Shown: positions 1 through 8,974 of the stretch, piece by piece | How the letters are laid out: each line of letters starts with the position of its first letter | How positions within the stretch are numbered: the first letter of the stretch is position 1 | Translations under genes and position numbers: made by a program | NCBI RefSeq assembly: GCF_002022415.1 | Contig: NZ_MUBG01000001.1 | Location: 1,570,501 to 1,634,500 of the forward strand | Origin: Bartonella sp. WD12.1 | GTDB taxonomy: Bacteria; Pseudomonadota; Alphaproteobacteria; Rhizobiales; Rhizobiaceae | DNA length: 64,000 bases | Direction: 5' to 3' | Notes under the pieces: generated by a model | What the model was told of the DNA's origin: nothing | The model's database searches: none | Seen by the model: only the letters and a program-made list of their open reading frames with translations

Positions 1-2
1 TT

Positions 3-320
3 GGATTACAAGGTATTATAGCTGAGATACCTTCAGGCAAATTGGGGCCAGCTTTTCTCCAGGCACAAAGTGGAACTTATGATCATATTAATAATCATTT
101 ACAATTAGATAAGCCATTTACAATCAAAACACAGGACAATATGGTCGCACAATTTATAGCTGCTGATATCGATTTATCTGAAGGACAATTGAAGACCGAT
201 CAATATGTACATATTAAACGTGCAGGCTTATCTCTTAAAGCAAATGCTTTGCAAATTCGTGAAAAAGGGCAAAAGATATATTTTCAAGGTGATGTGCATT
301 TAGTGATTGACAAGCAATAA
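3..320 (+). CDS. lptC: LptC, LPS-export periplasmic/inner-membrane protein (5'-truncated by window edge)
   Basis: The frame is open from the window edge to the TAA at 318-320, giving the last ~105 residues; a TTG at 42 is only an internal codon. Visible text such as 'GDVHLVID' near the end and repeated beta-strand-like segments fit the C-terminal beta-jellyroll of LptC. LptC links the LptB2FG transporter to the periplasmic LptA bridge that carries lipopolysaccharide to the outer membrane. The identification rests mostly on position: the next two genes, same strand, are lptA and lptB, the usual lptC-lptA-lptB order. The N-terminal membrane anchor lies outside the window. Fairly sure. Confidence 0.8.
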   Translation, partial: GLQGIIAEIPSGKLGPAFLQAQSGTYDHINNHLQLDKPFTIKTQDNMVAQFIAADIDLSEGQLKTDQYVHIKRAGLSLKANALQIREKGQKIYFQGDVHLVIDKQ

Positions 321-403
321 ATTAAAGCCAACACGAATCTTTAAATGATGTTTATGGAAGATAAATCTATACATAAACAAATGGGAAAATTGAGGATAAT
401 TAA

Positions 404-1003
404 GTGCAGCCAAGAACATCATATAAAAAACAAATGAGGTTATATTTGGCTTTAATCGTAGGAACATTAGGATTGACAGTGGTTTTGGGACATGCTGAGG
501 AGACCCATTTTGGGATTAATTTATCAAATAGTAAAGAGCCCATAGAATTGCATGCAGATTCCTTAGAAATACGCGATAAAGAAGAGATTGCTATTTTTAG
601 TGGCAATGTTTCAATTGTTCAAGGTGAGCGGCTGATGCAAACATCACAGTTAATTGTTTATTATGATAAAACACATAAAACAATTGGTGAAAATAAGAAA
701 AGTGTGGAATCAATATCGCCTGTTGGTTTTGATGTAACAGGTATTAAGAAAATGGAAGCATCGGGAAAAGTTTATATTAAAATAGCTTCGCAAATTGCTA
801 CCGGTGATAAAGGTATTTTTGATGGACAATCAAATAGGATGATCTTGACAGGTAATAAAGTTGTCTTGAAAGATAATAATAATGTTGCGACAGGGTGCAA
901 GTTAACAGTACATATGGAAAGTGGAAAAGCTTTTCTCGAAGGTTGTCAGGTGTTTGAGAAAAAGAATCGTGCTTCAATCATTTTAAAATCAAGTCAAAGA
1001 TAG
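404..1003 (+). CDS. lptA: LptA/OstA-family periplasmic LPS transport protein
   Basis: 199 aa. The GTG at 404 has a TGAGGA Shine-Dalgarno at 391-396; an ATG at 434 is the alternative start and sits directly before the signal peptide (MRLYLALIVGTLGLTVVLG, then A-E-E). The mature part starts with 'EPIELHADSLEIRDKEEIAIFSG', typical of the OstA domain, whose repeated beta strands form the periplasmic bridge for LPS. Expected location is the periplasm, joining LptC to LptD. It lies 83 bp after lptC and 13 bp before lptB, so the three are probably co-transcribed. The start codon is the only real uncertainty. Confidence 0.9.
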   Translation: MQPRTSYKKQMRLYLALIVGTLGLTVVLGHAEETHFGINLSNSKEPIELHADSLEIRDKEEIAIFSGNVSIVQGERLMQTSQLIVYYDKTHKTIGENKKSVESISPVGFDVTGIKKMEASGKVYIKIASQIATGDKGIFDGQSNRMILTGNKVVLKDNNNVATGCKLTVHMESGKAFLEGCQVFEKKNRASIILKSSQR

Positions 1004-1016
1004 CTATTAAGATTTT

Positions 1017-1811
1017 ATGTTTAAAATCAAAAAAACAAAACAAACAACTAGATATGATTTTGCAAGTGAAGCTTTAAAACAACCTTTAAAAGGAACTTTA
1101 GTTGCGCGTCATTTAGTTAAAGCTTATCGAGGAAGGCAGGTTGTCAAAGATGTTTCTTTTAATGTCTGCACCGGTGAAGCTGTAGGTATTTTAGGCCCTA
1201 ATGGTGCTGGTAAAACTACTTGTTTTTATATGGTTACAGGTTTAGTTGAAGCCGATGGGGGAACAATTGAAATTAATGGGTTTAATGTCACCCATATGCC
1301 AATGTATCAACGTGCGCGTTTGGGTATTGGATATTTACCACAAGAAGCATCTATTTTTCGCGGTCTTTCAGTAGAAAATAACATTAAAGCTGTTTTGGAA
1401 GTGATCGAAAAAGATCGCTTTAAACGTCGTGAAGAATTGGATGCACTTTTATGTGAATTCAAAATTGATCATTTACGCAAAACACCAGCAATTTCTTTAT
1501 CTGGGGGTGAACGACGGCGACTTGAAATCGCACGTGCTTTAGCTTCACGCCCGAATTTTATGTTGCTTGATGAGCCATTTGCAGGAATTGACCCTATTGC
1601 TATTTCTGATATCCAACGACTCGTTCATCATTTAACTCAACGTGGTATCGGTGTTTTGATAACCGATCATAATGTGCGTGAAACATTAAATCTTGTTGAT
1701 CGCGCTTATATTATTCATGAAGGACAGGTATTAATTGATGGTTGTCCGAACGATATTATCAATAATGCTGATGTCCGCAGAATTTATTTGGGCAATCAGT
1801 TTTCTCTTTGA
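1017..1811 (+). CDS. lptB: LptB, LPS-export ABC transporter ATPase
   Basis: 264 aa cytoplasmic ATPase that powers LptB2FG in pulling LPS from the inner membrane. Visible elements are Walker A GPNGAGKT (residues 60-67), Q-loop 'YLPQE' (~106-110), ABC signature LSGGERRR (161-168), Walker B FMLLDE (181-186) and the switch histidine in 'ITDHNV' (H218). About 25 extra N-terminal residues precede the ABC core, as is common in alphaproteobacterial LptB. Downstream, relatives usually carry rpoN, hpf and ptsN; here rpoN is absent and hpf is decayed. Confidence 0.97.
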   Translation: MFKIKKTKQTTRYDFASEALKQPLKGTLVARHLVKAYRGRQVVKDVSFNVCTGEAVGILGPNGAGKTTCFYMVTGLVEADGGTIEINGFNVTHMPMYQRARLGIGYLPQEASIFRGLSVENNIKAVLEVIEKDRFKRREELDALLCEFKIDHLRKTPAISLSGGERRRLEIARALASRPNFMLLDEPFAGIDPIAISDIQRLVHHLTQRGIGVLITDHNVRETLNLVDRAYIIHEGQVLIDGCPNDIINNADVRRIYLGNQFSL

Positions 1812-2042
1812 TTATTTTAATGTGCTGTAGAAGATCAAATTAAATTTAAAAGATCATAACTATAAGGGGCAAGATGCTGCTTTATATCAATTGCATTTTA
1901 ATAATGCTGATGAGATTTTTTACTAGATAGTCATTTTACTTTACGTATTTCCATTACATAGTTATAAAACTTTCTATTAACATGCATTATTATGATGCTA
2001 TTTTAATAAAATAAAAAGTCTCGTGATTTGAGTGATTTTTAG

Positions 2043-2590
2043 GCTCAGAACGAAATAATAAAATTTGTTTTCTTCTTATTTCTTCACTCTGAATGTATTA
2101 GTGATTTTATTTCCAAATATTTTAATGACAATGTTACGGTTTATAGTGTAGTTGTCAAATCAAGTTTATGCTATTTTGTTGATTACATTGCACGTTTAAA
2201 AATCGCTACATTTTTACATACATCAAACCAATTACAAAATGTACGCACAGCTTTTGATAAAGTGGTTGAATGTATTTTATATAGTTTTATCGTTATCATT
2301 AGTTGTTTTAAGTCATACGCTAATACTCCAAATGAAAATACTACTTTAATTCAATATGTATGTGATATTATGGAGCTTATTGTGAGAAAGAAAACGATTT
2401 TCTAAAGGTTACAAATCAACTATGACAATTGAAAAGTTAATAGAAATGATGATAACTATTGCTAGTGCAGGAATTAAATTTTGATTGACAAAGTAGTTTT
2501 ATTTTTGTTTTCCCAATGTTATTGAGAACAGGGTGAGCGTGTTTATCATCAAGCTAATAGTGATATTAAAAAAATTAATTCATAGTTACT
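2043..2590 (+). pseudogene. hpf: hpf (ribosome hibernation promoting factor) remnant
   Basis: No start codon and several stops, but one frame is open from 2043 to a TAA at 2403-2405. It reads 'SDFISKYFNDNVTVYSVVVKS' split over 2097-2160, then 'RTAFDKVVECI' and 'LIQYVCDIME'. These line up in order with the long-HPF pattern of relatives (…ISDAVTKYF…VTVEKSG…AFDAASERIEKRL…FTEVAYTVMD). After the stop, 'STMTIEKLIEMM' (another frame) and 'DKVVLFLFSQCY…VYHQANSDIKKIN' (2484-2577) resemble the C-terminal '…PVLMFR…NVVYRRADGNIGWID'. The position between lptB and ptsN is the normal hpf site. The similarity is remembered, not computed. The 230 bp before it (1812-2042), where rpoN would stand, show nothing recognisable. 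Confidence 0.65.
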
Positions 2591-2703
2591 ATGAAAAAAT
2601 AGCATACATAAGATATTGACAGAAATCGACAAAAATTCCTAAAAATTAGTACTATTTTGGGGTTTGTAAATAAGTATTCAGGCGTAAAAAAAGGAAATAA
2701 ATT

Positions 2704-3168
2704 ATGAATTTGAGTGAATTAATTGCACCAGAAGCAATTATTCCGGTGCTTAAAGCAAATTCGAAAAAACAAGTCCTGAAAATTTTAGCTAAGAAAGCTA
2801 ATGAATTAACAGGCCTTGATGAGCGTATGGTTTTTGATGTTATTTTACAGCGTGAAAAATTGGGATCAACTGGTGTGGGAAATGGCATTGCAATCCCTCA
2901 TGGGAAATTTCCTAGTATTGATCGAAATATCTGTATCTTTGCTCGTCTTGAACATCCAGTTGATTTTGAAACTTTTGATGATGAACCTATTGATCTTATT
3001 TTTCTACTCTTAGCACCAGAGCATGCTGGCACGGATAATTTGAAAGCTTTGTCGCAAATTATGCGCATTTTGCATTATTCTGACGTTGTTGATAAATTAC
3101 GCAATACACATGATGTTGACGCACTTGATGCTTTATTACTTCAACATTTAACATTAAATGCAGCCTGA
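2704..3168 (+). CDS. ptsN: PtsN, nitrogen-PTS EIIA component
   Basis: 154 aa, full length for EIIA-Ntr. The phosphorylatable histidine is visible in 'GNGIAIPHGK' (H66). An AAGGAA Shine-Dalgarno lies about 10 nt before the ATG. PtsN is a cytoplasmic regulator phosphorylated through PtsP and NPr, and affects potassium transport, nitrogen and carbon balance and stress kinases. It closes the classical lptA-lptB-rpoN-hpf-ptsN group, which here has lost rpoN and hpf, so PtsN cannot be tied to a sigma-54 regulon encoded nearby. Confidence 0.95.
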   Translation: MNLSELIAPEAIIPVLKANSKKQVLKILAKKANELTGLDERMVFDVILQREKLGSTGVGNGIAIPHGKFPSIDRNICIFARLEHPVDFETFDDEPIDLIFLLLAPEHAGTDNLKALSQIMRILHYSDVVDKLRNTHDVDALDALLLQHLTLNAA

Positions 3169-4027
3169 AAGACAATATTAGTACATATATGTATTATGGT
3201 AGAAGTAATCGAAGACTGAATGTGACATAATTTATGTTAAAGTAATTAATTCAAAAAAGAAAAGATTAATATCCTGCTGGTCTTTTTTGTAAGTATTTCA
3301 AAGTTAGAAGGTACATAATATTTGATGATTTTGCGATATTTATTTTGAATAAGCAAAATAAAGAAAAGGCGTAAATAGCATCACACACAACTTTAAAAGT
3401 TGGCTTTAATTGATAAGTAATGTGAAGTTTGTTAATTGCTTGAGCTTTAAACGCATTATAGTAAGTGAACATAAAGTGTTTGTATTTGTGTATAGGGCAA
3501 AGAATTGATCAATATAGAAACAAAACTGCTCTTGTATTTTTATGCGTGTAGATCCAATTTTTGATATCGATTAATGATAACAACAAGATTTTAAAATTCA
3601 AAATTTCCCACAAAAAATATGTTTTTTCAAAGTTGTGTAATAATTCATTTGTATACAGTTTACAATTTGTTGCTTAACGATTTGACAATGTATTTATTTT
3701 TTGTTCTATTTTGCAATCAAATTACCAAACAGAGCAGGGTATATTTTTATTTTAAACGGCAAAAATATACTCATTTACGAAAATATAAGTTCCTTATACA
3801 AAATTTGACGAAATGAAATCAGAGTGTTGTCTTTTTATTTGGTTATAAATAAAAAAATTATATTCTATAAAAGCCAAAAAGTTACACCAGAATGAAAGGC
3901 TTATTTTAATTGGAAGCCTTATTTTATTGTTAAATAATTAACAACAATAATGCTAAATTTTTAGCCAGCCTTTGTTGGGCTTCATTAATAAAAGAATTTT
4001 GTTAAAGAGAATAAAGAAGTGAGCTAA
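3169..4027. other. Long A/T-rich spacer without recognised gene
   Basis: About 860 bp between ptsN and the IalB-family gene. Short open frames exist on both strands (60-70 codons, for instance minus 3266-3472), but codon use is erratic, there are no ribosome-binding sites, and I recognise no family. A 12-bp palindrome TACATATATGTA sits at 3182-3193. The promoter of the downstream gene probably lies in the last 100 bp. It may be eroded coding sequence, as several other spacers here are, but I could not identify a parent gene. Confidence 0.5.
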
Positions 4028-4537
4028 ATGAAGATGTTAAAAAAGACTTTTATCGCTACGTCTGTGATGATTCTAGCTGCTGCTGGAGCAACATGGGCAC
4101 AAACACCAAACCGCTTAAATCAATTTGAAGCTTGGGGAGCTTATTCTTATAAATCATCAGAAAATACAGTTTGCTATGTGTTATCAGTACCTTTAAGTGC
4201 GCTTCCAACAACTGTTAATCATGGTGATAATTTCTTTTTGGTAACTAAACGTTCTGATTCACCTGTTATATTCGAACCACAATTTATGGCTGGTTATACA
4301 CTTAAAGAAGGGTCAAAAGTTATTGTAACCGTTGGAGATAAAAATTTTGACTTTTTTACAAAGGATTCATCAGCTTGGTTAGCATCATCGGAGATGGAAA
4401 AACAGCTTGTTTCTGCTATGCGTTCAGGTAAAGATATGGTGGTAAAGGCGACTTCAAAACGAGGAACGGATACTACTTACACTTATTCCTTAAAAGGGGT
4501 AACAGCTGCATTAAATATGGCGCAAAAATGTCATTAA
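4028..4537 (+). CDS. Invasion-associated locus B (IalB) family exported protein
   Basis: 169 aa. The first ~25 residues form a signal peptide (MKMLKKTF, hydrophobic core, 'ATWAQT' cleavage region). The mature part has the IalB-family pattern: 'FEAWGAYSY', 'CYVLSVP', 'VNHGDNFFLV', 'GSKVIVTVG', 'SAWL', 'SKRGT…YSLKGVTAAL' and a terminal 'KCH', with two cysteines (VCYVL and KCH) that could form a disulfide. IalB proteins are periplasmic or surface proteins linked to erythrocyte invasion in Bartonella, but many alphaproteobacteria carry paralogues with unknown jobs. This copy sits before rlmN, away from ialA, so it is probably a paralogue rather than the classical virulence gene. Confidence 0.85.
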   Translation: MKMLKKTFIATSVMILAAAGATWAQTPNRLNQFEAWGAYSYKSSENTVCYVLSVPLSALPTTVNHGDNFFLVTKRSDSPVIFEPQFMAGYTLKEGSKVIVTVGDKNFDFFTKDSSAWLASSEMEKQLVSAMRSGKDMVVKATSKRGTDTTYTYSLKGVTAALNMAQKCH

Positions 4538-4555
4538 AGCGCTTATAATTTTAAG

Positions 4556-4590
4556 AATAGCTATTAAACTGGAAATCAATAGCTATTTTA
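4556..4590 (+). terminator. Possible rho-independent terminator after the IalB-family gene
   Basis: AATAGCTATT occurs at 4556-4565 and again at 4578-4587. The repeat is self-complementary, so the copies can pair around a 12-nt loop, followed by TTTTA. It begins 19 nt after the upstream stop. The stem is A/T-rich and therefore modest. It also ends just before the annotated rlmN ATG, which makes that start a little doubtful. Confidence 0.45.
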
Positions 4591-4591
4591 T

Positions 4592-5809
4592 ATGATTTTT
4601 CAACCAGGTGGTGCATGTCAAGTGCTTAAAGTAAATGATATTGGGATAAAGGAGGAATCTAAACTATCCTTAATTGGCTTATCGCATGATGAAATGGTGC
4701 AAGCTTTAGAGGCAATTGGTGTGCCAAAACATCAAACGCGTATGCGCGTACGTCAACTTTGGCATTGGCTTTATGTGCGTGGTGTTTCACATTTTGATGA
4801 AATGTTAAATATTGCTAAGCCAATGCGCAAAATGCTTCAAGATCATTTTTCTATTATGCGTCCGGAAATTGTTGAAGAACAAACATCAAACGATGGTACA
4901 TGTAAATGGCTTTTGCGTTTCCCAGCGCGTGGTGCTGGAAAGCCTGTTGAAATTGAGACGGTTTATATTCCTGAAGAAGGGCGTGGTACTTTATGTATTT
5001 CATCTCAAGTAGGATGTACATTAACCTGCTCTTTTTGTCATACAGGAACACAGACACTTGTTCGTAATTTGACGGCTGAAGAAATTTTGGCGCAATTATT
5101 AGTTGCACGTGATCGTTTGGGTGATTTTCCTGAGAAAAGTACACCTGATAGTACAGCCGTTTCAATCGAAGGGCGCAAAGTTACCAATATTGTTATGATG
5201 GGTATGGGTGAGCCGCTTTATAATTTTGAAGCGGTCAAAAAAGCTTTATTGATTGCATCTGATGGTGATGGACTTTCTTTATCGAAACGGCGAATCACAC
5301 TTTCAACAAGTGGAGTAGTTCCTGAAATTATACGAGCCGGAAAAGAAATTGGAGTTATGTTAGCAATCTCTCTCCATGCTGTACATGATACATTACGAGA
5401 TATATTGGTACCAATCAATAAAAAATATCCGCTTGCTCTGTTAATGGACGCTTGTCGTAATTATCCTGGTCTTTCTAATGCAAAACGAATTACATTTGAA
5501 TATGTTATGCTGAAAGATGTGAATGATAGTTTGGATGATGCTAAACAATTAGTACAATTGCTTAAAGGTATTCCTGCTAAGATTAATTTGATACCTTTTA
5601 ATTCTTGGCCGGGAAGTCATTATCAATGTTCTGATTGGGAGCAAATTGAACGTTTTGCTGATGTCATTAATCAAGCAGGTTATGCTTCACCCATTCGAGT
5701 GCCGCGTGGTCGCGATATTTTAGCTGCCTGTGGACAGCTAAAATCAGCTTCAGAACGCTTACGTAAATCTGAGCGATTGCACTGCGAAAATACAACTAGG
5801 GATAAATAA
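4592..5809 (+). CDS. rlmN: RlmN, dual-specificity 23S rRNA/tRNA adenine-C2 methyltransferase
   Basis: 405 aa radical-SAM enzyme that makes 2-methyladenosine at A2503 of 23S rRNA and A37 of some tRNAs. The [4Fe-4S]-binding CX3CX2C motif is visible in '[15 protein letters not shown]' (C142, C146, C149). '[11 protein letters not shown]', '[13 protein letters not shown]' and '[12 protein letters not shown]' near the C-terminus (region of the second catalytic cysteine) are family hallmarks. The ATG at 4592 lacks a clear Shine-Dalgarno and abuts the preceding hairpin. A GTG at 4622 with AGGTGG upstream is a reasonable alternative, shortening the protein by 10 residues. The body of the protein looks intact. 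Confidence 0.96.
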   Translation: MIFQPGGACQVLKVNDIGIKEESKLSLIGLSHDEMVQALEAIGVPKHQTRMRVRQLWHWLYVRGVSHFDEMLNIAKPMRKMLQDHFSIMRPEIVEEQTSNDGTCKWLLRFPARGAGKPVEIETVYIPEEGRGTLCISSQVGCTLTCSFCHTGTQTLVRNLTAEEILAQLLVARDRLGDFPEKSTPDSTAVSIEGRKVTNIVMMGMGEPLYNFEAVKKALLIASDGDGLSLSKRRITLSTSGVVPEIIRAGKEIGVMLAISLHAVHDTLRDILVPINKKYPLALLMDACRNYPGLSNAKRITFEYVMLKDVNDSLDDAKQLVQLLKGIPAKINLIPFNSWPGSHYQCSDWEQIERFADVINQAGYASPIRVPRGRDILAACGQLKSASERLRKSERLHCENTTRDK

Positions 5810-5816
5810 ACTTAAT

Positions 5817-6461
5817 TTAGTGCGCTTTAATGATAAGTAGACGTAAAGCAAGAATAATGAAGATGGCGGCAATAAGCCAATTGAGCATGCGAATGTAAAA
5901 AGGGTTTTCCTTTAAACTCGTGGAAAATTTGTTGGCCATAAGAACCAATAAAATTGTAATGGGTAAAGATATAGGAATATAGGAAAGCCCCAAAATAAAC
6001 AATTTTTGTTTGACCATAGGGTCATTAACATCAATAAATTGAGGTAAGAAAGTCATATTAAAAAGAATAACTTTGGGATTTAAGAGATTAATTCCAACTC
6101 CTGCAAGATAATTACGTTTGAGGCTTTGATGTTTTGGTGGGGATGTTTGTTGTAGGGAAAATGTTGAGTTTTTTAACAATGTTTGAAAAGCAAGCCATAG
6201 AAGAAAGAAAGCACCAACAATTTTCAGAAGAAAGAAAGCTCTCGGTGAAGTGACAATAAGTGTTGATAGACCAATAGCCACAGCAGTAACTTGAATGGCA
6301 AAACCCGTTGCACTACCAAAGGCACACATAATCCCAGCTTTTTTATTTTGTGCAATAGTCCGTCCCACTGAAAGCATTATATCAGGTCCTGGGATAAGCG
6401 CTAAAATCAAAGATGTTAGAGCGAATTGTACAAAAATAGGCCATTCAGGGAAAAATGACAT
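5817..6461 (-). CDS. LysE/RhtB-family amino-acid exporter
   Basis: 214 aa inner-membrane protein with about six hydrophobic segments. The family motif is visible near the N-terminus: 'ALIPGPDIMLSVGRTIAQN' (compare GPxxxxxxxxxxxxG in LysE/RhtB), followed by 'GIMCAFGSATGF' and, mid-protein, 'NLLNPKVILFNMTFLPQF'. Members export lysine, arginine, homoserine, threonine or other metabolites; the substrate cannot be read from sequence. It converges on rlmN with 7 bp between the stops and is divergent from the argG remnant. Confidence 0.9.
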   Translation of the reverse strand: MSFFPEWPIFVQFALTSLILALIPGPDIMLSVGRTIAQNKKAGIMCAFGSATGFAIQVTAVAIGLSTLIVTSPRAFFLLKIVGAFFLLWLAFQTLLKNSTFSLQQTSPPKHQSLKRNYLAGVGINLLNPKVILFNMTFLPQFIDVNDPMVKQKLFILGLSYIPISLPITILLVLMANKFSTSLKENPFYIRMLNWLIAAIFIILALRLLIIKAH

Positions 6462-6624
6462 TTAAACTTCCTTTATATAAAGAGATTGCTATAATTTAAA
6501 CTTTCACATACACATTTTTTTTAAGCTTTTCATTCTTTTTTGCATCCTTTTAATACTGTTTAAAGCGAATTTATTTTGATTGCTTGCATGAAGTTAATTT
6601 CTGAATAAAAAAAGAAGGAAAATA

Positions 6625-6974
6625 ATGTAGATCTTTAAAGTGAAAAATGGCAAGATATTAAAAAAGTTGTTTTAACTTATTCAGGAGGATTAGATACGTC
6701 AATCATTCTTAAATGGTTACAAAACGAACTCGGTGTTAAAGTTGTAACTTTTACAGTTGATTTTGGGTAAGGGGAAGAATTAAAGCATGCACGTTATGCA
6801 GATGCAATTTCTCATGGCGCAACAGGAAAAGGGAATGATCAAGTACGTTTTGAACTTTCTACCTATGCTCTTGACCCCAATGTTAAAGTTAAAGATGTTG
6901 CTGGCTTTATTAAATTAAACGCTTTACGCTTGCACACATTAGAAATGCATTCATCAAAATTATGGATGAAATAA
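6625..6974 (+). pseudogene. argG: argG (argininosuccinate synthase) remnant with internal deletions
   Basis: One single frame reads '[20 protein letters not shown]' (6648-6707), the ATP-pyrophosphatase loop of ArgG, continues to 'VDFG', then a TAA at 6768-6770 where relatives have GQGEE. After it comes 'GEELKHAR' joined directly to '[20 protein letters not shown]', then '[12 protein letters not shown]' joined to '[14 protein letters not shown]' and a stop at 6972-6974. These are the start, middle and extreme C-terminus of the ~400-residue enzyme, fused by two large in-frame deletions plus one nonsense mutation. The first readable codon pair at 6625 is ATG-TAG. The gene is certainly dead, so this copy cannot contribute to arginine synthesis. 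Confidence 0.93.
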
Positions 6975-7314
6975 TAAAAAACTGCTTTAATATTTTTTCT
7001 GGAAAAAATAACTTTTAGCCAGAATATTTAATAGAGTTTTTTATTACTCACTTTTACCAACAACAGATATGTTATTTGTCTATGTTGTCTTCAATGTGAA
7101 AGGGTTTGTTTTCTTTTGGAGTAAGTGTAGTAAGGTAAAGTTTAAAATAACGACACTTAAAAAAGCCAATTAAAGTATAAGGCAAGGCTTATTGTAAAGT
7201 AATAAAATGAGATAAAAGAATTTTGCTACTTTTAACTTTGCTGTTATTGACGAATAAATTCAATGACCATACACCATGGTATTAAACAATTTAATTTAAG
7301 GATAAAAATTATAA
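6975..7314. other. Spacer before lysS, nothing recognised
   Basis: 340 bp of A/T-rich sequence with no open frame of interest and no similarity I can name. It probably contains the lysS promoter and possibly scraps of the argG 3' flank. Confidence 0.5.
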
Positions 7315-8964
7315 ATGCGTGATCAATGTGCGGCCCTTAAGTTTACATCCGAATTAATTGATGCAGCTGCCCAGTCGAAAGCTTGGCCGTTTGAAGAAGC
7401 ACGTAAAATTATCAAGCGTTATGAAAAAGCAGGTTATCCAGAGAGCGTTTTATTTGAAACAGGTTATGGACCTTCTGGTTTGCCGCATATTGGTACTTTT
7501 GGAGAAGTGGCACGCACGACCATGGTACGCCATGCGTTTCATATTTTAACTGAGAATCAAGTTAAAACAAAACTTTTGTGTTTTTCTGATGATATGGATG
7601 GTTTGCGCAAAGTTCCTGATAATATACCTAACCGTGAAAAGATGGAGTGTTATCTTGGTCAGCCACTTAGTCGTGTGCCAGATCCTTTTGGGGATGTTTA
7701 TCCTTCTTTTGGAGCAGCTAACAATGCGCGTTTGTGCACTTTTCTTGATCACTTTGGTTTTGATTATGAATTTGTCAGTTCTACTGATTATTATAACTCT
7801 GGCCGTTTTGATGAAGCACTTTTAAAAATACTCGCCTGTTATGACCAGGTTATGGACATTATTCTACCAACATTGGGTGAAGAGCGGCGGGCAACATATT
7901 CACTCTTTTTACCTATCTCTCCTGTTTCTGGAAAAGTCTTACAGGTACCAATGATTGACCGTAATGTTGAGAAAGGCACTGTCACTTATATAGAACCTGA
8001 AACAGGTGAAACAATTGAAACAGAAATCACACGTGGAAAAGTTAAATGCCAGTGGAAGGTGGATTGGGCAATGCGCTGGAAAGCGCTTGGGGTTGATTAT
8101 GAAATGGCAGGAAAAGATCTTATCGATTCTGTCACTCTTTCTTCTAAAATTTGCAAAATACTTGATGGTAATCCGCCTGAAGGGTTCAATTATGAGCTTT
8201 TTTTAGATGATAAGGGGCAAAAAATTTCCAAATCTAAAGGGAATGGTTTGACTATTGATGAATGGTTGACTTATGCACCAACAGAAAGCCTAGCACTTTA
8301 TATGTTTTTAAAGCCTAAAACGGCAAAACGACTTTATTTTGATGTCATTCCAAAAGCTGTTGATGAATATTATGCACATCTTTCAGCTTATAATCGTCAG
8401 TTGTGGAAAGAACGGCTAAATAACCCCGTATGGCATATCCATAATGGTTGCCCTCCACAGATTAGTTTGCCTGTATCTTTTGCTATGTTATTGAATTTAG
8501 TAAGTGCTTCAAATGCTGAAAATAAAGAAGTACTTTGGGGATTTATTTCTCGCTATGCTAAAGGAGCAAATCCGCAAACATACCCAATGCTTGATCAATT
8601 AGTGGAATTTGCCATTAAATATTTTGGCATTTTTGTAAAACCAAACAAGAAATTTCGCATACCTGATGAAGATGAACGTTTAACATTGGCTAAAATTGAC
8701 GAAAAATTAGCCAGCCTTCCAGAAACTGTTGATGAAAATACAATTCAAAATGCGCTTCTTGATGTTGCACGTTTAACCGAGCGTTATCAAGATCATAGCA
8801 AAAAAAGCCCTGAAGGGGGTCCTGGTGTTTCGAATGTTTTTTTTCAAATGCTCTATGAAGTCCTTTTAGGGCAAGAACGGGGGCCAAGGTTTGGATCGTT
8901 TATTGCACTTTATGGAATTGATAAAATGCGTGCGCTCATTGCTGAAGTGCTTGCACGATTTTAG
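7315..8964 (+). CDS. lysS: Class I lysyl-tRNA synthetase (LysK type)
   Basis: 549 aa cytoplasmic enzyme charging tRNA-Lys. It is the archaeal-like class I form: the HIGH-type motif appears as '[13 protein letters not shown]' (H58-G60) and the KMSKS-type motif as 'KISKSKGNG' (303-311). The class II motifs 1-3 are absent. Most bacteria use class II; alphaproteobacteria are among those with class I. The gene is full length and followed after 10 bp by prfC, probably in one transcript. Confidence 0.96.
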   Translation: MRDQCAALKFTSELIDAAAQSKAWPFEEARKIIKRYEKAGYPESVLFETGYGPSGLPHIGTFGEVARTTMVRHAFHILTENQVKTKLLCFSDDMDGLRKVPDNIPNREKMECYLGQPLSRVPDPFGDVYPSFGAANNARLCTFLDHFGFDYEFVSSTDYYNSGRFDEALLKILACYDQVMDIILPTLGEERRATYSLFLPISPVSGKVLQVPMIDRNVEKGTVTYIEPETGETIETEITRGKVKCQWKVDWAMRWKALGVDYEMAGKDLIDSVTLSSKICKILDGNPPEGFNYELFLDDKGQKISKSKGNGLTIDEWLTYAPTESLALYMFLKPKTAKRLYFDVIPKAVDEYYAHLSAYNRQLWKERLNNPVWHIHNGCPPQISLPVSFAMLLNLVSASNAENKEVLWGFISRYAKGANPQTYPMLDQLVEFAIKYFGIFVKPNKKFRIPDEDERLTLAKIDEKLASLPETVDENTIQNALLDVARLTERYQDHSKKSPEGGPGVSNVFFQMLYEVLLGQERGPRFGSFIALYGIDKMRALIAEVLARF

Positions 8965-8974
8965 GGGGGGAATA

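Noticed and set aside
3266-3472. 68-codon minus-strand frame in the ptsN spacer
   Set aside because: No ribosome-binding site, no recognisable family, and composition like the surrounding spacer.
8891-8974. Upstream extension of prfC into lysS
   Set aside because: The ATG at 8975 has a strong G-rich Shine-Dalgarno and gives the normal RF3 N-terminus; the extension only re-reads the lysS 3' end.
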